Assembly: GCF_022113815.1 (NCBI RefSeq)
Contig: NZ_SGOM01000007.1
Location: forward strand, 62,001-126,000
Reading direction: 5' to 3'
From: Vibrio cincinnatiensis
GTDB lineage: Bacteria > Pseudomonadota > Gammaproteobacteria > Enterobacterales > Vibrionaceae
DNA: 64,000 nucleotides
The notes under the pieces are model-generated. The model worked only from the letters and a program-made list of their open reading frames with translations, was not told the origin of the DNA and made no database searches. The position numbers and the translations under genes are program-made. Below are positions 48,216 to 57,066 of the stretch, one piece after another; the first letter of the stretch is position 1, and the number at the start of each line of letters is the position of its first letter.

Positions 48216-50813
48216 GTGCTTGAAGCCTATCGTAAACACGTCGCAGAGCGTGCTGCTGAAGGAGTTGTACCTAGACCTTTAGACGCTGAGCAAGTTGCTG
48301 GACTTGTTGAATTACTGAAAAATCCCCCACAAGGTGAAGAAGCGTTTATTCTTGACCTGCTTGAAAACCGTATTCCCCCTGGTGTTGACGAAGCTGCTTA
48401 CGTAAAAGCCGGATTTTTAACAGCAGTAGTAAAAGGTGAGGTCTCCTCTCCTTTGGTAAGTCGTGAAAAAGCAGCACAACTGCTTGGCACCATGCAAGGT
48501 GGTTATAATATTGAACCCTTGGTTTCACTGCTTGATGATAACGAGCTTGCACCGATTGCCACCACTGCACTTTCTCACACCTTATTAATGTTTGATGCCT
48601 TCTACGATGTCGAAGAGAAAGCTCAAAATGGAAATACCTTCGCCAAACAGGTGATGCAATCATGGGCTGAAGCAGAATGGTTTCTCTCCAAACCGGCATT
48701 AGCTGAAAAAATCACACTGACCGTATTTAAAGTAACGGGCGAAACGAATACTGATGATTTATCACCAGCTCCAGATGCTTGGTCTCGTCCTGATATTCCT
48801 GTGCACGCATTAGCCATGCTGAAAAATGAGCGTGAGGGGATTGAGCCTGATGACGCCGGAAAAGTGGGACCAATCAAACAGATTGAAACCTTAAAAGAGC
48901 AGGGCCATCAGTTGGTTTATGTGGGCGATGTGGTTGGTACAGGCTCTTCACGGAAATCAGCCACAAACTCCGTGCTTTGGTTTATGGGCGATGATATCCC
49001 ATTTGTGCCTAATAAACGGGCAGGCGGGTATGTCCTAGGTGGAAAAATCGCGCCTATTTTCTTTAATACGATGGAAGATGCTGGCGCTCTACCTATTGAG
49101 GTGGATGTTTCTAAGCTCAATATGGGGGATGTGATTGATATCTATCCTTATGAAGGAAAAGTTTGCCATCACCAAACGGGTGAAGAACTGGCTCGTTTTA
49201 AACTAAAAACCGATGTGTTAATTGATGAAGTGCGTGCTGGTGGTCGTATTCCGTTGATTATCGGCCGTGGTTTAACCGATAAAGCACGTGAGTCATTGGG
49301 CCTTGAACCTTCGACAGTATTTCGTCGCCCATCACCCGTTGCAGAAAGCAACAAAGGGTTCACTCTAGCGCAGAAAATGGTGGGTAAAGCGTGTGGTGTC
49401 GCGGGAATTCGTCCCGGCACTTACTGCGAACCTAAGATGACGACCGTCGGTTCACAAGATACAACAGGGCCTATGACTCGTGATGAACTCAAAGATCTTG
49501 CTTGTCTGGGCTTCTCAGCTGATCTTGTGATGCAGTCTTTCTGTCATACTTCAGCTTATCCTAAACCTGTTGATGTGAATACACACCATACGTTACTGGA
49601 TTTTATTATGAATCGTGGTGGGGTTTCACTACGTCCAGGGGATGGCGTTATCCACTCTTGGTTAAACCGTATGCTACTGCCAGATACGGTTGGTACGGGG
49701 GGAGACTCTCATACTCGTTTCCCTCTGGGGATTTCATTCCCAGCAGGCTCGGGTTTAGTGGCGTTTGCAGCTGCAACGGGTGTGATGCCGTTGGATATGC
49801 CAGAATCGATTTTGGTCCGCTTTAAAGGAAAGATGCAGCCAGGTATTACCCTGCGTGATTTAGTCCATGCGATCCCTTATTACGGGATAAAGCAAGGGTT
49901 ACTGACTGTTGAAAAAGCCGGAAAAATCAATGAGTTTTCTGGTCGAGTGCTAGAAATTGAAGGGGTGGAACATTTAACTGTTGAGCAAGCGTTTGAGCTA
50001 TCTGATGCTTCTGCTGAGCGTTCCGCTGCGGGGTGTACCGTCAAGTTATCCAAAGAATCCATTGCTGAGTACCTTAACTCCAACATTACCATGCTTAAGT
50101 GGATGATTGCAGAAGGGTATGGCGATCGTCGTACGATAGAACGCCGAATTAAAGCGATGGAAGAATGGTTGGCCAATCCACAGTTGATGGAAGCCGATAA
50201 AGATGCAGAATATGCGCATGTCGTCGAGATAGACTTGGCTGAGATTAAAGAGCCGATTCTGTGTGCGCCGAATGATCCTGATGATGCACGTTTGCTGTCA
50301 GATTGTGCTGGAACTGAAATTGATGAAGTTTTTATCGGTTCTTGTATGACAAACATCGGTCATTTCCGTGCCGCCGGAAAGTTAATTGAAAAATATAATG
50401 GCCAGCTTGAGACGCGCCTTTGGGTTGCGCCGCCGACTAAGATGGACCGAGATCAACTGACTGAAGAGGGTTATTACGGCATCTTTGGGCGTGCAGGGGT
50501 TCGTATTGAAACGCCGGGATGTTCACTCTGCATGGGTAACCAAGCACGTGTTGCTGATAAAGCAACGGTTATGTCAACATCAACGCGTAACTTCCCGAAC
50601 CGACTTGGAACAGGAGCAAACGTCTACCTAGCTTCAGCGGAATTATCTGCTGTTGGTGCAATTCTTGGCCGAATTCCGACCATGGATGAATACCTTGAGT
50701 ACGCAAAGCAAATTGATGCTACCGCCGCTGATACTTATCGTTATTTGAATTTCCACTTGATGCCGAGTTATACCGATAAAGCAGACAGTGTCATTATTCA
50801 ACAAGCGGTATAA
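48216..50813 (+). CDS. acnB: Bifunctional aconitate hydratase 2 / 2-methylisocitrate dehydratase AcnB
   Basis: Main TCA-cycle aconitase with a [4Fe-4S] cluster; the iron-free form can bind mRNA. The 865-aa length equals E. coli AcnB. The AcnB-type order is visible: N-terminal HEAT-like domain (residues about 1-160), the swivel domain (to about 390), then the aconitase core. Cluster cysteines are in [10 protein letters not shown] and CSLCMGN near the C-terminus, with a further one in the FCHTSAYP block. The start is GTG 48216 with GAGAGGAAAA upstream. yacL follows as in E. coli, behind two hairpins. Confidence 0.96.
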   Translation: MLEAYRKHVAERAAEGVVPRPLDAEQVAGLVELLKNPPQGEEAFILDLLENRIPPGVDEAAYVKAGFLTAVVKGEVSSPLVSREKAAQLLGTMQGGYNIEPLVSLLDDNELAPIATTALSHTLLMFDAFYDVEEKAQNGNTFAKQVMQSWAEAEWFLSKPALAEKITLTVFKVTGETNTDDLSPAPDAWSRPDIPVHALAMLKNEREGIEPDDAGKVGPIKQIETLKEQGHQLVYVGDVVGTGSSRKSATNSVLWFMGDDIPFVPNKRAGGYVLGGKIAPIFFNTMEDAGALPIEVDVSKLNMGDVIDIYPYEGKVCHHQTGEELARFKLKTDVLIDEVRAGGRIPLIIGRGLTDKARESLGLEPSTVFRRPSPVAESNKGFTLAQKMVGKACGVAGIRPGTYCEPKMTTVGSQDTTGPMTRDELKDLACLGFSADLVMQSFCHTSAYPKPVDVNTHHTLLDFIMNRGGVSLRPGDGVIHSWLNRMLLPDTVGTGGDSHTRFPLGISFPAGSGLVAFAAATGVMPLDMPESILVRFKGKMQPGITLRDLVHAIPYYGIKQGLLTVEKAGKINEFSGRVLEIEGVEHLTVEQAFELSDASAERSAAGCTVKLSKESIAEYLNSNITMLKWMIAEGYGDRRTIERRIKAMEEWLANPQLMEADKDAEYAHVVEIDLAEIKEPILCAPNDPDDARLLSDCAGTEIDEVFIGSCMTNIGHFRAAGKLIEKYNGQLETRLWVAPPTKMDRDQLTEEGYYGIFGRAGVRIETPGCSLCMGNQARVADKATVMSTSTRNFPNRLGTGANVYLASAELSAVGAILGRIPTMDEYLEYAKQIDATAADTYRYLNFHLMPSYTDKADSVIIQQAV

Positions 50814-50830
50814 GCTCACTTTCAATCCAG

Positions 50831-50858
50831 CCGCCTTCTTTGAAGGCGGTTTTTTTTG
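50831..50858 (+). terminator. acnB terminator
   Basis: CCGCCTTC (50831-50838), loop TTT, GAAGGCGG (50842-50849) then TTTTTTTT. A classical intrinsic terminator 18 bases after the stop codon. Confidence 0.92.
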
Positions 50859-50870
50859 ATTTTAATTTTC

Positions 50871-50898
50871 CCCTTGTCTACATAGACAAGGGTTTTTT
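50871..50898 (+). terminator. Second hairpin with U tract before yacL
   Basis: CCCTTGTCTA (50871-50880) pairs perfectly with TAGACAAGGG (50883-50892), followed by TTTTTT. It lies 13 bases beyond the acnB terminator and 40 bp before the yacL start codon, so it is a back-up terminator or an attenuator for yacL. Confidence 0.85.
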
Positions 50899-50937
50899 GT
50901 ATGATGTGCATTCAATTTATGATGATGGCGATAAACG

Positions 50938-51309
50938 ATGGAATATCAATTTACCCGTAATACGTTACTGGATCAGTACAGTGTACGCTGTGAGATGGGG
51001 TTTGAAGTTATTGCTCGTTGGTTGCAAGAAGAAATAGCGACAGATTGCACAAAGATCGATCAAGTTATGCACCTAATTAAGCGAGCCCAACAGCAACCTA
51101 ACCAAGAATTACGTTGGCTTGGACGAGAAATCTCCTTGTTGTTTAGTGATGATGAAGTAACGGTTCAAGAAAATACCTTGCTACAAGAGCAGGAATTACC
51201 CAGTGAAGAAGCGTTTGATTTCTATGATTGTGAAAGTTTTGCTCAATGTGGCTTACATGATTTTCAGCAATTATTGGATCAATGGCGAGAGTTTGTCACG
51301 GGGCGTTGA
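50938..51309 (+). CDS. yacL: YacL family protein (UPF0231)
   Basis: Small conserved protein of unknown function found downstream of acnB in many gammaproteobacteria. The 123-aa product starts MEYQFTRNTLLDQYSVRCEM, the family N-terminus, is helical and acidic, and has no signal or membrane segment. Length matches E. coli YacL (120). It is preceded by two terminator-like hairpins, so its transcription must either read through from acnB or start in the 45 bp between, where no clear promoter is seen. An NtrC-like box begins ten bases after its stop. Confidence 0.9.
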   Translation: MEYQFTRNTLLDQYSVRCEMGFEVIARWLQEEIATDCTKIDQVMHLIKRAQQQPNQELRWLGREISLLFSDDEVTVQENTLLQEQELPSEEAFDFYDCESFAQCGLHDFQQLLDQWREFVTGR

Positions 51310-51318
51310 GCAAAAGCT

Positions 51319-51335
51319 TGCACTCGTGTGGTGAA
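51319..51335 (+). promoter_or_regulatory. NtrC-like enhancer site 1
   Basis: TGCAC, seven bases, GTGAA fits the NtrC half-site pattern TGCAC-N7-GTGCA with one mismatch. Centre is about 147 bp upstream of the expected glnK transcription start. Confidence 0.6.
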
Positions 51336-51369
51336 AATGAACTACCTTGCTTTATATCAGGGAAATGGA

Positions 51370-51386
51370 CGCACTATGATGGTGCG
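51370..51386 (+). promoter_or_regulatory. NtrC-like enhancer site 2
   Basis: CGCACTATGATGGTGCG fits TGCAC-N7-GTGCA with symmetric outer changes (C/G for T/A). Its centre is 51 bp from that of site 1, close to five helical turns, and about 96 bp before the expected start of transcription. Confidence 0.68.
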
Positions 51387-51447
51387 TTTGTTATTTTTAC
51401 TGACAATAAAAAATCATATTTTTATTTATATTCAATCAGTTAATAAG

Positions 51448-51464
51448 TTGGCACGCACCTTGGA
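51448..51464 (+). promoter_or_regulatory. Sigma-54 promoter of glnK-amtB
   Basis: TTGGCACGCACCTTGGA matches the sigma-54 consensus YTGGCACGNNNNTTGCW at all fixed positions except C to G in the -12 element. It lies 43 bp before the glnK start codon. Confidence 0.75.
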
Positions 51465-51479
51465 TTAACTGAAGAGTAA

Positions 51480-51845
<366 letters not shown>

Positions 51846-51871
51846 GATTCAAAGGATTGGAGATAATAACT

Positions 51872-53101
51872 ATGGACTTGTCAGTGACAGTAACAGAACT
51901 GCGCTATGCACTGGATACCTTCTTTTTCCTGATTTCAGGCGCGTTAGTCATGTGGATGGCAGCCGGATTTGCCATGTTAGAAGCCGGATTAGTTCGTTCA
52001 AAAAACACGACAGAAATTTTAACGAAAAACTTTGTTCTATATGCAATAGCATGTACAACGTACCTGATTGTTGGCTACAACATCATGTATATAGGGAACA
52101 GTGAAGGGGGGTGGTTACCTTCAATTGGTACGCTTATCGGTAGCCAAGATGCAGGGGCTGATCACTCGTTAGAATCAGACTTCTTCTTTCAAGTGGTGTT
52201 TGTTGCAACAGCTATGTCGGTTGTCTCAGGTGCGGTAGCTGAACGCATGAAGTTGTGGGCATTCTTGATTTTTGCCGTTGTACTGACATCTTTCATTTAC
52301 CCAATACATGGTTATTGGACATGGGGTGGCGGTTTCTTAGCGGAGGCTGGGTTTAGTGACTTTGCTGGTTCAGGCATTGTACATATGGCTGGAGCTTCGG
52401 CTGCACTGGCTGGCGTATTATTGCTGGGGGCTCGTAAAGGCAAGTACGGTAAAAATGGCGAAATCTATCCAATTCCAGGCTCAAATATGCCACTTGCAAC
52501 ATTAGGTACCTTCATTTTGTGGTTTGGCTGGTTTGGTTTCAATGGTGGCTCACAACTGATGGTGTCAGATTTTGAGAATGCCACAGCGGTAGGGCAAGTT
52601 TTCCTGAATACTAATGCAGCAGCAGCAGCGGGTGCGATTGCCTCTCTGTTGGTATGTAAAACCACTTGGGGTAAAGCGGATTTAACTATGGTTCTCAATG
52701 GTGCATTGGCTGGTTTAGTCGCCATTACTGCGGATCCTCTGTCGCCATCACCACTTTATTCTGTGGCCATTGGTGCTGTTTCTGGTGTGATTGTTGTCTT
52801 TAGCATTATCGCTCTCGATAAGTTAAAAATTGATGACCCTGTTGGGGCGATTTCTGTACATGGTGTGTGTGGCTTCTTTGGTTTGATGGTTGTTCCACTT
52901 AGCAATAGTGAGACAACGTTCAGTGCTCAATTCTTGGGGGCTGCCACCATTTTTGTATGGGTATTCATTGCAAGCTTAGTGATATGGGGAATTCTTAAAG
53001 CCACCATGGGAATTCGTGTCTCTGAGGAAGAAGAGATGGAAGGGATGGACATGCATGATTGTGGTGTTGATGCTTATCCTGAGTTTGTTACAGTTAAGTA
53101 A
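51872..53101 (+). CDS. amtB: Ammonium transporter AmtB
   Basis: Inner-membrane ammonium channel of 409 aa with eleven hydrophobic spans. The family signature AMLEAGLVRSKN is near residue 36. The twin histidines of the pore should be those in HMAGASAAL near 171 and HGVCGFFG near 330. ATG 51872 has AAAGGATTGGAGAT upstream; the TTG at 51857 is rejected. No cleavable signal peptide of the E. coli AmtB kind is obvious, as the protein begins directly with its first span. It lies 26 bp after glnK and ends at a strong hairpin. Confidence 0.95.
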   Translation: MDLSVTVTELRYALDTFFFLISGALVMWMAAGFAMLEAGLVRSKNTTEILTKNFVLYAIACTTYLIVGYNIMYIGNSEGGWLPSIGTLIGSQDAGADHSLESDFFFQVVFVATAMSVVSGAVAERMKLWAFLIFAVVLTSFIYPIHGYWTWGGGFLAEAGFSDFAGSGIVHMAGASAALAGVLLLGARKGKYGKNGEIYPIPGSNMPLATLGTFILWFGWFGFNGGSQLMVSDFENATAVGQVFLNTNAAAAAGAIASLLVCKTTWGKADLTMVLNGALAGLVAITADPLSPSPLYSVAIGAVSGVIVVFSIIALDKLKIDDPVGAISVHGVCGFFGLMVVPLSNSETTFSAQFLGAATIFVWVFIASLVIWGILKATMGIRVSEEEEMEGMDMHDCGVDAYPEFVTVK

Positions 53102-53124
53102 TAATTAGTTACAAATGCATCTAA

Positions 53125-53153
53125 AAAACCTGCCTTTTGTGGCAGGTTTTTTA
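53125..53153 (+). terminator. Terminator of glnK-amtB
   Basis: AAAACCTGCC (53125-53134), loop TTTTGT, GGCAGGTTTT (53141-53150) with a T tract. Confidence 0.92.
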
Positions 53154-53163
53154 TTTCTCATGA

Positions 53164-53191
53164 TTGTTTTATCTGGTTTGGGTAATATAAT
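53164..53191 (+). promoter_or_regulatory. Predicted fbpA promoter
   Basis: A perfect -10 TATAAT (53186-53191) is preceded, 16 bp upstream, by TTGTTT (53164-53169). Transcription would start near 53198. Confidence 0.65.
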
Positions 53192-53200
53192 AAGTGAAAT

Positions 53201-53215
53201 TGATAAGTGTTATCA
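53201..53215 (+). promoter_or_regulatory. Fur box of fbpA
   Basis: TGATAAGTGTTATCA is a perfect inverted repeat of the Fur 7-1-7 type (consensus TGATAATNATTATCA), placed on the transcription start of the predicted promoter. It should repress fbpABC when iron is plentiful. Confidence 0.8.
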
Positions 53216-53239
53216 TTACTAATCTTAAGGGACTGAACC

Positions 53240-54253
53240 ATGAAAAAACTGCTCACTCTCACTGCTATTGCATGCAGTACCTTATCGCCGATGGTCATGG
53301 CTGCGCAGGAAGTGAACGTCTACTCCTATCGTCAGCCTTTTCTGGTCGAGCCGATGTTTGATGAGTTTACGAAAGAAACAGGGATTAAAGTCAATGTTAT
53401 GTTTGCGAAAACCGGCATTGCTGAAAAATTGGTTCAAGAAGGGGAATACAGTCCTGCTGATGTCATCTTAACGGTCGACATCAGTCGCTTAGCTGAATTA
53501 ACCGATAAAAATTTACTGCAACCCGTATCCAGTGATGTGATTGAAGCGAATGTGCCAGCTCAATATCAAGACAAAGAAAATGAATGGTTTGCGTTGACGA
53601 CTCGTACTCGGAGCGTTTATTCATCTCGGGAGCGTGTGGGTAAGTTAGGCGATGCTTTTCACTATGAAGATTTAGCGAAACCAGAATTCAAAGGGAAAAT
53701 TTGTACACGCAGTGGTAAGCATCCTTATAACGTGTCACTGGTTTCAGCCATGATTGCTCATCATGGTGAAGCGGAAACGAAGCAGTGGCTCGAAGGGGTG
53801 AAAGCGAATCTCGCTCGTAAACCGCAAGGAAATGATCGGGGCCAAGTGAAAGCCATTAAAGAAGGTTTATGCGATGTTTCCCTCGGGAACAGTTACTATC
53901 TTGGTGCGATGATAAACGATGCGAAGCAAAAAGCTTGGGCGGATGCGGTTTACATTAATTTCCCGAATCAACAGACCACTGGGACACATGTCAATATTTC
54001 AGGTATGGCAATGGCAAAATATGCGCCAAATAAAGAGAATGCGCTAAAGTTAATGGAGTTTTTGACAGAAGATAAAGCCCAGCAGATGTATGCTGAAGTC
54101 AACTTTGAGTATCCGGTGAAACCGGGTGTGGCTCGTTCTGCACTAGTTGCTTCATGGGGGGATTTTAAGGCGGATACCATTTCACTCGATGATATTGCAT
54201 CACATCACAGTGCTGCGGTGAAGCTGCTGGATGAAGTTAAGTTTGATCTGTAA
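53240..54253 (+). CDS. fbpA: Ferric iron ABC transporter periplasmic binding protein FbpA
   Basis: Periplasmic Fe3+ carrier for the FbpBC importer. The 337-aa protein has a signal peptide (about residues 1-21, ending VMAAQ) and the transferrin-like class of extracellular binding proteins: an NVYSYRQPFL strand at the mature start, and a C-terminal-half tyrosine pair in LGNSYYLGAM (near residues 216-220) that should coordinate iron, as in FbpA/FutA. ATG 53240 follows AAGGGA. A Fur box sits on its promoter. Confidence 0.95.
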   Translation: MKKLLTLTAIACSTLSPMVMAAQEVNVYSYRQPFLVEPMFDEFTKETGIKVNVMFAKTGIAEKLVQEGEYSPADVILTVDISRLAELTDKNLLQPVSSDVIEANVPAQYQDKENEWFALTTRTRSVYSSRERVGKLGDAFHYEDLAKPEFKGKICTRSGKHPYNVSLVSAMIAHHGEAETKQWLEGVKANLARKPQGNDRGQVKAIKEGLCDVSLGNSYYLGAMINDAKQKAWADAVYINFPNQQTTGTHVNISGMAMAKYAPNKENALKLMEFLTEDKAQQMYAEVNFEYPVKPGVARSALVASWGDFKADTISLDDIASHHSAAVKLLDEVKFDL

Positions 54254-54322
54254 ATCAAATTGGCAGAGTGCTATTTCTCTGTTTTATTAAAAGTGACACA
54301 AGATATTTTTAAGGTTCTCGAT

Positions 54323-54358
54323 ATGTCATCAAGCCTTGTCGTTTTTGGCGATGAATGA
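54323..54358 (+). other. Short open frame overlapping the fbpB start
   Basis: An ATG at 54323 behind AAGG opens an 11-codon frame (MSSSLVVFGDE) that stops at 54356-54358, overlapping the chosen fbpB ATG at 54351 in another frame. It could be a leader peptide coupling translation into fbpB, or chance. Confidence 0.25.
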
Positions 54359-55976
54359 AAAAAAATACCTGTGGAAAACCAGTAGCGGTGTTTTTGCTCT
54401 GCTGCTGGTTTTGCCAATTTTAGCGATATTTTATACCGCTGTTGGAGAAAGTGATGCATTATTTGTGCATCTCATGGCCACGGTGATGCCCACCTATATC
54501 TGGAATACCTTTCTCTTAACCTTCGGTGTCATGCTGTGTTCTTTTTTATTGGGAGTGCCTTGTGCTTGGTTCATGGCCATGTGTCGTTTACCCAGTGAAA
54601 AATATTTACAATGGGCGTTGGTTTTACCGTTAGCGATGCCGGGCTACCTCATTGGGTATATCTATACCGATTGGTTCGATTTTGCTGGCCCTGTGCAGAT
54701 TTTTCTGCGAGAGATAACTGGGTGGGGGGCCGGGGATTATTGGTTTCCCGATATTCGCACTGTGGCTGGTGCGGTTATGGTATTGTCATTCGTTTTATAC
54801 CCTTACCTTTATTTACTTTGCCGTGCTGCTTTTATGGAGCAGAGTGTATCGCTGCTACAAAGCGCTCGCTTGCTAAAATGCAGCCCATGGGAAAGTTTTA
54901 GGCGCATTTCTTTGCCCTTAGCTCGTCCTTCTATGGCTGTCGGTCTCTCTTTAGTCGCGATGGAAACGGTGGGGGATTTTGGTACGGTCAGTTACTTTGC
55001 GGTTAATACTTTAACCACAGCTGTTTATGATACTTGGCTGGGATATTCTAACTTGAATGCAGCAGCTAAGATTTCAGCATTAATGTTGCTTATTATTGTG
55101 TTATTGCTGAGCGGTGAGCGATACAGCCGTCGTAAACAGAAGTTATTTCAAACCCAGTTCAATAGTCATGAAGATTTTCGCTATTCCTTAACAGGATGGA
55201 AAAAATGGCTGGCGTTAACTTGGTGTTGGGGATTGGTGCTGATCGCCTTTGTTTTCCCGTTACTGCAGTTACTGAATTACGCCTTAATCTACTTTTCCGC
55301 AAGTTGGACAGTAGAGTTTCGCCAGTTTTCTTTCAATAGTCTTTCTGTTTCTATTTTGGCCGCCCTGGTAGCTGTTGTGGTCGCTCTGGTCGTTAACTTT
55401 AATGTTCGCCTACATGCTAAAAGAAACAGTGTTGCCTGTATGCGTATGGCTTCTTTGGGTTATGCCGTACCAGGAACGGTACTCGCTATTGGAATAATGG
55501 TGCCTGTATTAATGATGGATCATTGGGTTAATGATGTGGCGAAGTGGTTGAATTTGGGACGACCCGGTTTGATCTTTTCTGGTTCAATGTTTGCCATTAT
55601 TTTTGCCATGGTAGTTCGGTTTTCCGCTGTGGCGATCGGGAGTATCGAAAGCAGCTTAAATAAAGTATCGCCATCGCTGGATATGGCGGCCAGAACCATG
55701 GGATGTAACGCCAATAGAATGCTCTGGCGAGTCCATTTTCCGTTGGTGAAGCGAGGCATGTTGATTGCCGGGTTATTGGTCTTTATTGAGTCGATGAAAG
55801 AACTGAATGCGGCATTATTGCTGCGGCCGTTCAATTTTGAAACTCTAGCCACCTATGTATATAACTATGCTTCAGATGAGCGATTGGAAATGGCAGCAAT
55901 GCCTGCGATTCTACTTGTGTTGGTCGGGTTGATTCCCTTAGTTATTGTTAATCGTTCGTTGGAGCAAAATCACTAA
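54351..55976 (+). CDS. fbpB: Ferric iron ABC transporter permease FbpB
   Basis: Inner-membrane channel with two fused permease halves of six spans each, typical of FbpB/SfuB/HitB. Each half has the EAA coupling loop: SLLQSARLLKCSPWESFRRISLPLARP near residues 177-203 (shown here as the region, with Gly replaced) and SLDMAARTMGCNANRML near 442-458. Start ATG 54351 gives 541 aa, the size I recall for vibrios; TTG 54336 would add five residues. The ribosome site is poor for both. It lies 97 bp after fbpA and overlaps fbpC by one base. Confidence 0.93.
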   Translation: MNEKKYLWKTSSGVFALLLVLPILAIFYTAVGESDALFVHLMATVMPTYIWNTFLLTFGVMLCSFLLGVPCAWFMAMCRLPSEKYLQWALVLPLAMPGYLIGYIYTDWFDFAGPVQIFLREITGWGAGDYWFPDIRTVAGAVMVLSFVLYPYLYLLCRAAFMEQSVSLLQSARLLKCSPWESFRRISLPLARPSMAVGLSLVAMETVGDFGTVSYFAVNTLTTAVYDTWLGYSNLNAAAKISALMLLIIVLLLSGERYSRRKQKLFQTQFNSHEDFRYSLTGWKKWLALTWCWGLVLIAFVFPLLQLLNYALIYFSASWTVEFRQFSFNSLSVSILAALVAVVVALVVNFNVRLHAKRNSVACMRMASLGYAVPGTVLAIGIMVPVLMMDHWVNDVAKWLNLGRPGLIFSGSMFAIIFAMVVRFSAVAIGSIESSLNKVSPSLDMAARTMGCNANRMLWRVHFPLVKRGMLIAGLLVFIESMKELNAALLLRPFNFETLATYVYNYASDERLEMAAMPAILLVLVGLIPLVIVNRSLEQNH

Positions 55977-57004
55977 TGAATACGGCATTATCGATTAAAA
56001 ATCTTACTTGTCAGTATGATGCTCAAACGGTACTGGAAGCGTTATCACTTGAGGTTGAACAAGGGCAAATTATTTGTTTGCTTGGAGCCAGTGGCTGTGG
56101 CAAAACCACGTTACTGAAAGCGATTGCTGGCTTATTACCTTTGAGTTCGGGTGAAATGAGCTTAAATGGTCGGCTTATCGACAATGGCCAACATTGGATA
56201 CCTCCCGAACAGCGAAATATCGGTATGATTTTTCAAGACTATGCGCTATTTCCTCATTTAACCGTAGCCGAAAATGTGGCATTTGGTTTATGTGCTGATA
56301 AAGGAGGTAAGGCCCAGCGAAAAGTCGAGGAAATGCTTGAGTTAGTCCATTTAGGGGCGTTTGCAGAGCGTTATCCTCACCAACTGTCGGGTGGGCAGCA
56401 GCAACGTGTCGCCATTGCACGGTCATTGGCTTATAAGCCGGATCTGCTACTGCTTGATGAGCCTTTTTCTAATATCGATACTCAAGTGCGGCATGAGTTG
56501 ATTGCTGAAATTCGTAAATTATTTAAAGCACAGGGCGTGACGGCTATTTTTGTGACTCATAGTCGAGAAGAAGCTTTTGCTTTTGCTGATAAAATGGCAG
56601 TGATGAATCGCGGGGTAATAGAGCAGTATGGTACGGCCTCTGAACTGTATTATCGTCCGGCAAGTCGATTTGTTGCAGACTTTTTAGGTGGTGGTAGTTA
56701 TTTACCAGCTCAGTGTATAGATGCTGAACATTACCAAACTCATTTCGGGGTATTAAAAGCATTTGCACAGGGGGCAATGGAAAAAAGTCATCCATGTGAT
56801 TTACTGCTACGTCCGCAACATGTTCATATCCAACCTGATCCTTTCAGCTCGGTAGTGGTGATTGAACAACAGTTTATGGGAGATCACTGCCGTTATGTTA
56901 TTGATGCGCAAGGAACGAAACTGCTTGCAACCGCAACGAGTAGTGTTTCGATTGGTCAGCCAGTTTCAGTTACGATTGATGAACAGGGCATTTTGGCTTT
57001 TTAA
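55976..57004 (+). CDS. fbpC: Ferric iron ABC transporter ATP-binding protein FbpC
   Basis: ATPase of the ferric importer. The 342-aa protein has Walker A GASGCGKTT near residue 37, Q-loop IFQDYALFPHLT, signature LSGGQQQR near 137, Walker B LLLLDEPFSNID near 157 and the H-loop VTHSREEA. A C-terminal TOBE-type domain (from about 275) is present. It starts on the last base of the fbpB stop (TAATG) and ends 62 bp before the convergent phosphomutase gene. Confidence 0.95.
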   Translation: MNTALSIKNLTCQYDAQTVLEALSLEVEQGQIICLLGASGCGKTTLLKAIAGLLPLSSGEMSLNGRLIDNGQHWIPPEQRNIGMIFQDYALFPHLTVAENVAFGLCADKGGKAQRKVEEMLELVHLGAFAERYPHQLSGGQQQRVAIARSLAYKPDLLLLDEPFSNIDTQVRHELIAEIRKLFKAQGVTAIFVTHSREEAFAFADKMAVMNRGVIEQYGTASELYYRPASRFVADFLGGGSYLPAQCIDAEHYQTHFGVLKAFAQGAMEKSHPCDLLLRPQHVHIQPDPFSSVVVIEQQFMGDHCRYVIDAQGTKLLATATSSVSIGQPVSVTIDEQGILAF

Positions 57005-57012
57005 CTCGATGA

Positions 57013-57040
57013 ATTAGCCCAGCAATGGCGCTGGGCTAAT
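57013..57040. terminator. Hairpin between fbpC and the phosphohexomutase gene
   Basis: ATTAGCCCAGC (57013-57023) and GCTGGGCTAAT (57030-57040) form a perfect 11-bp stem with a 6-base loop between two convergent genes. No U tract follows on either side, so it may act as an RNA end stabiliser with Rho-type termination. Confidence 0.65.
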
Positions 57041-57066
57041 GGTGTGACAAAGACGTTGATGGTCTT

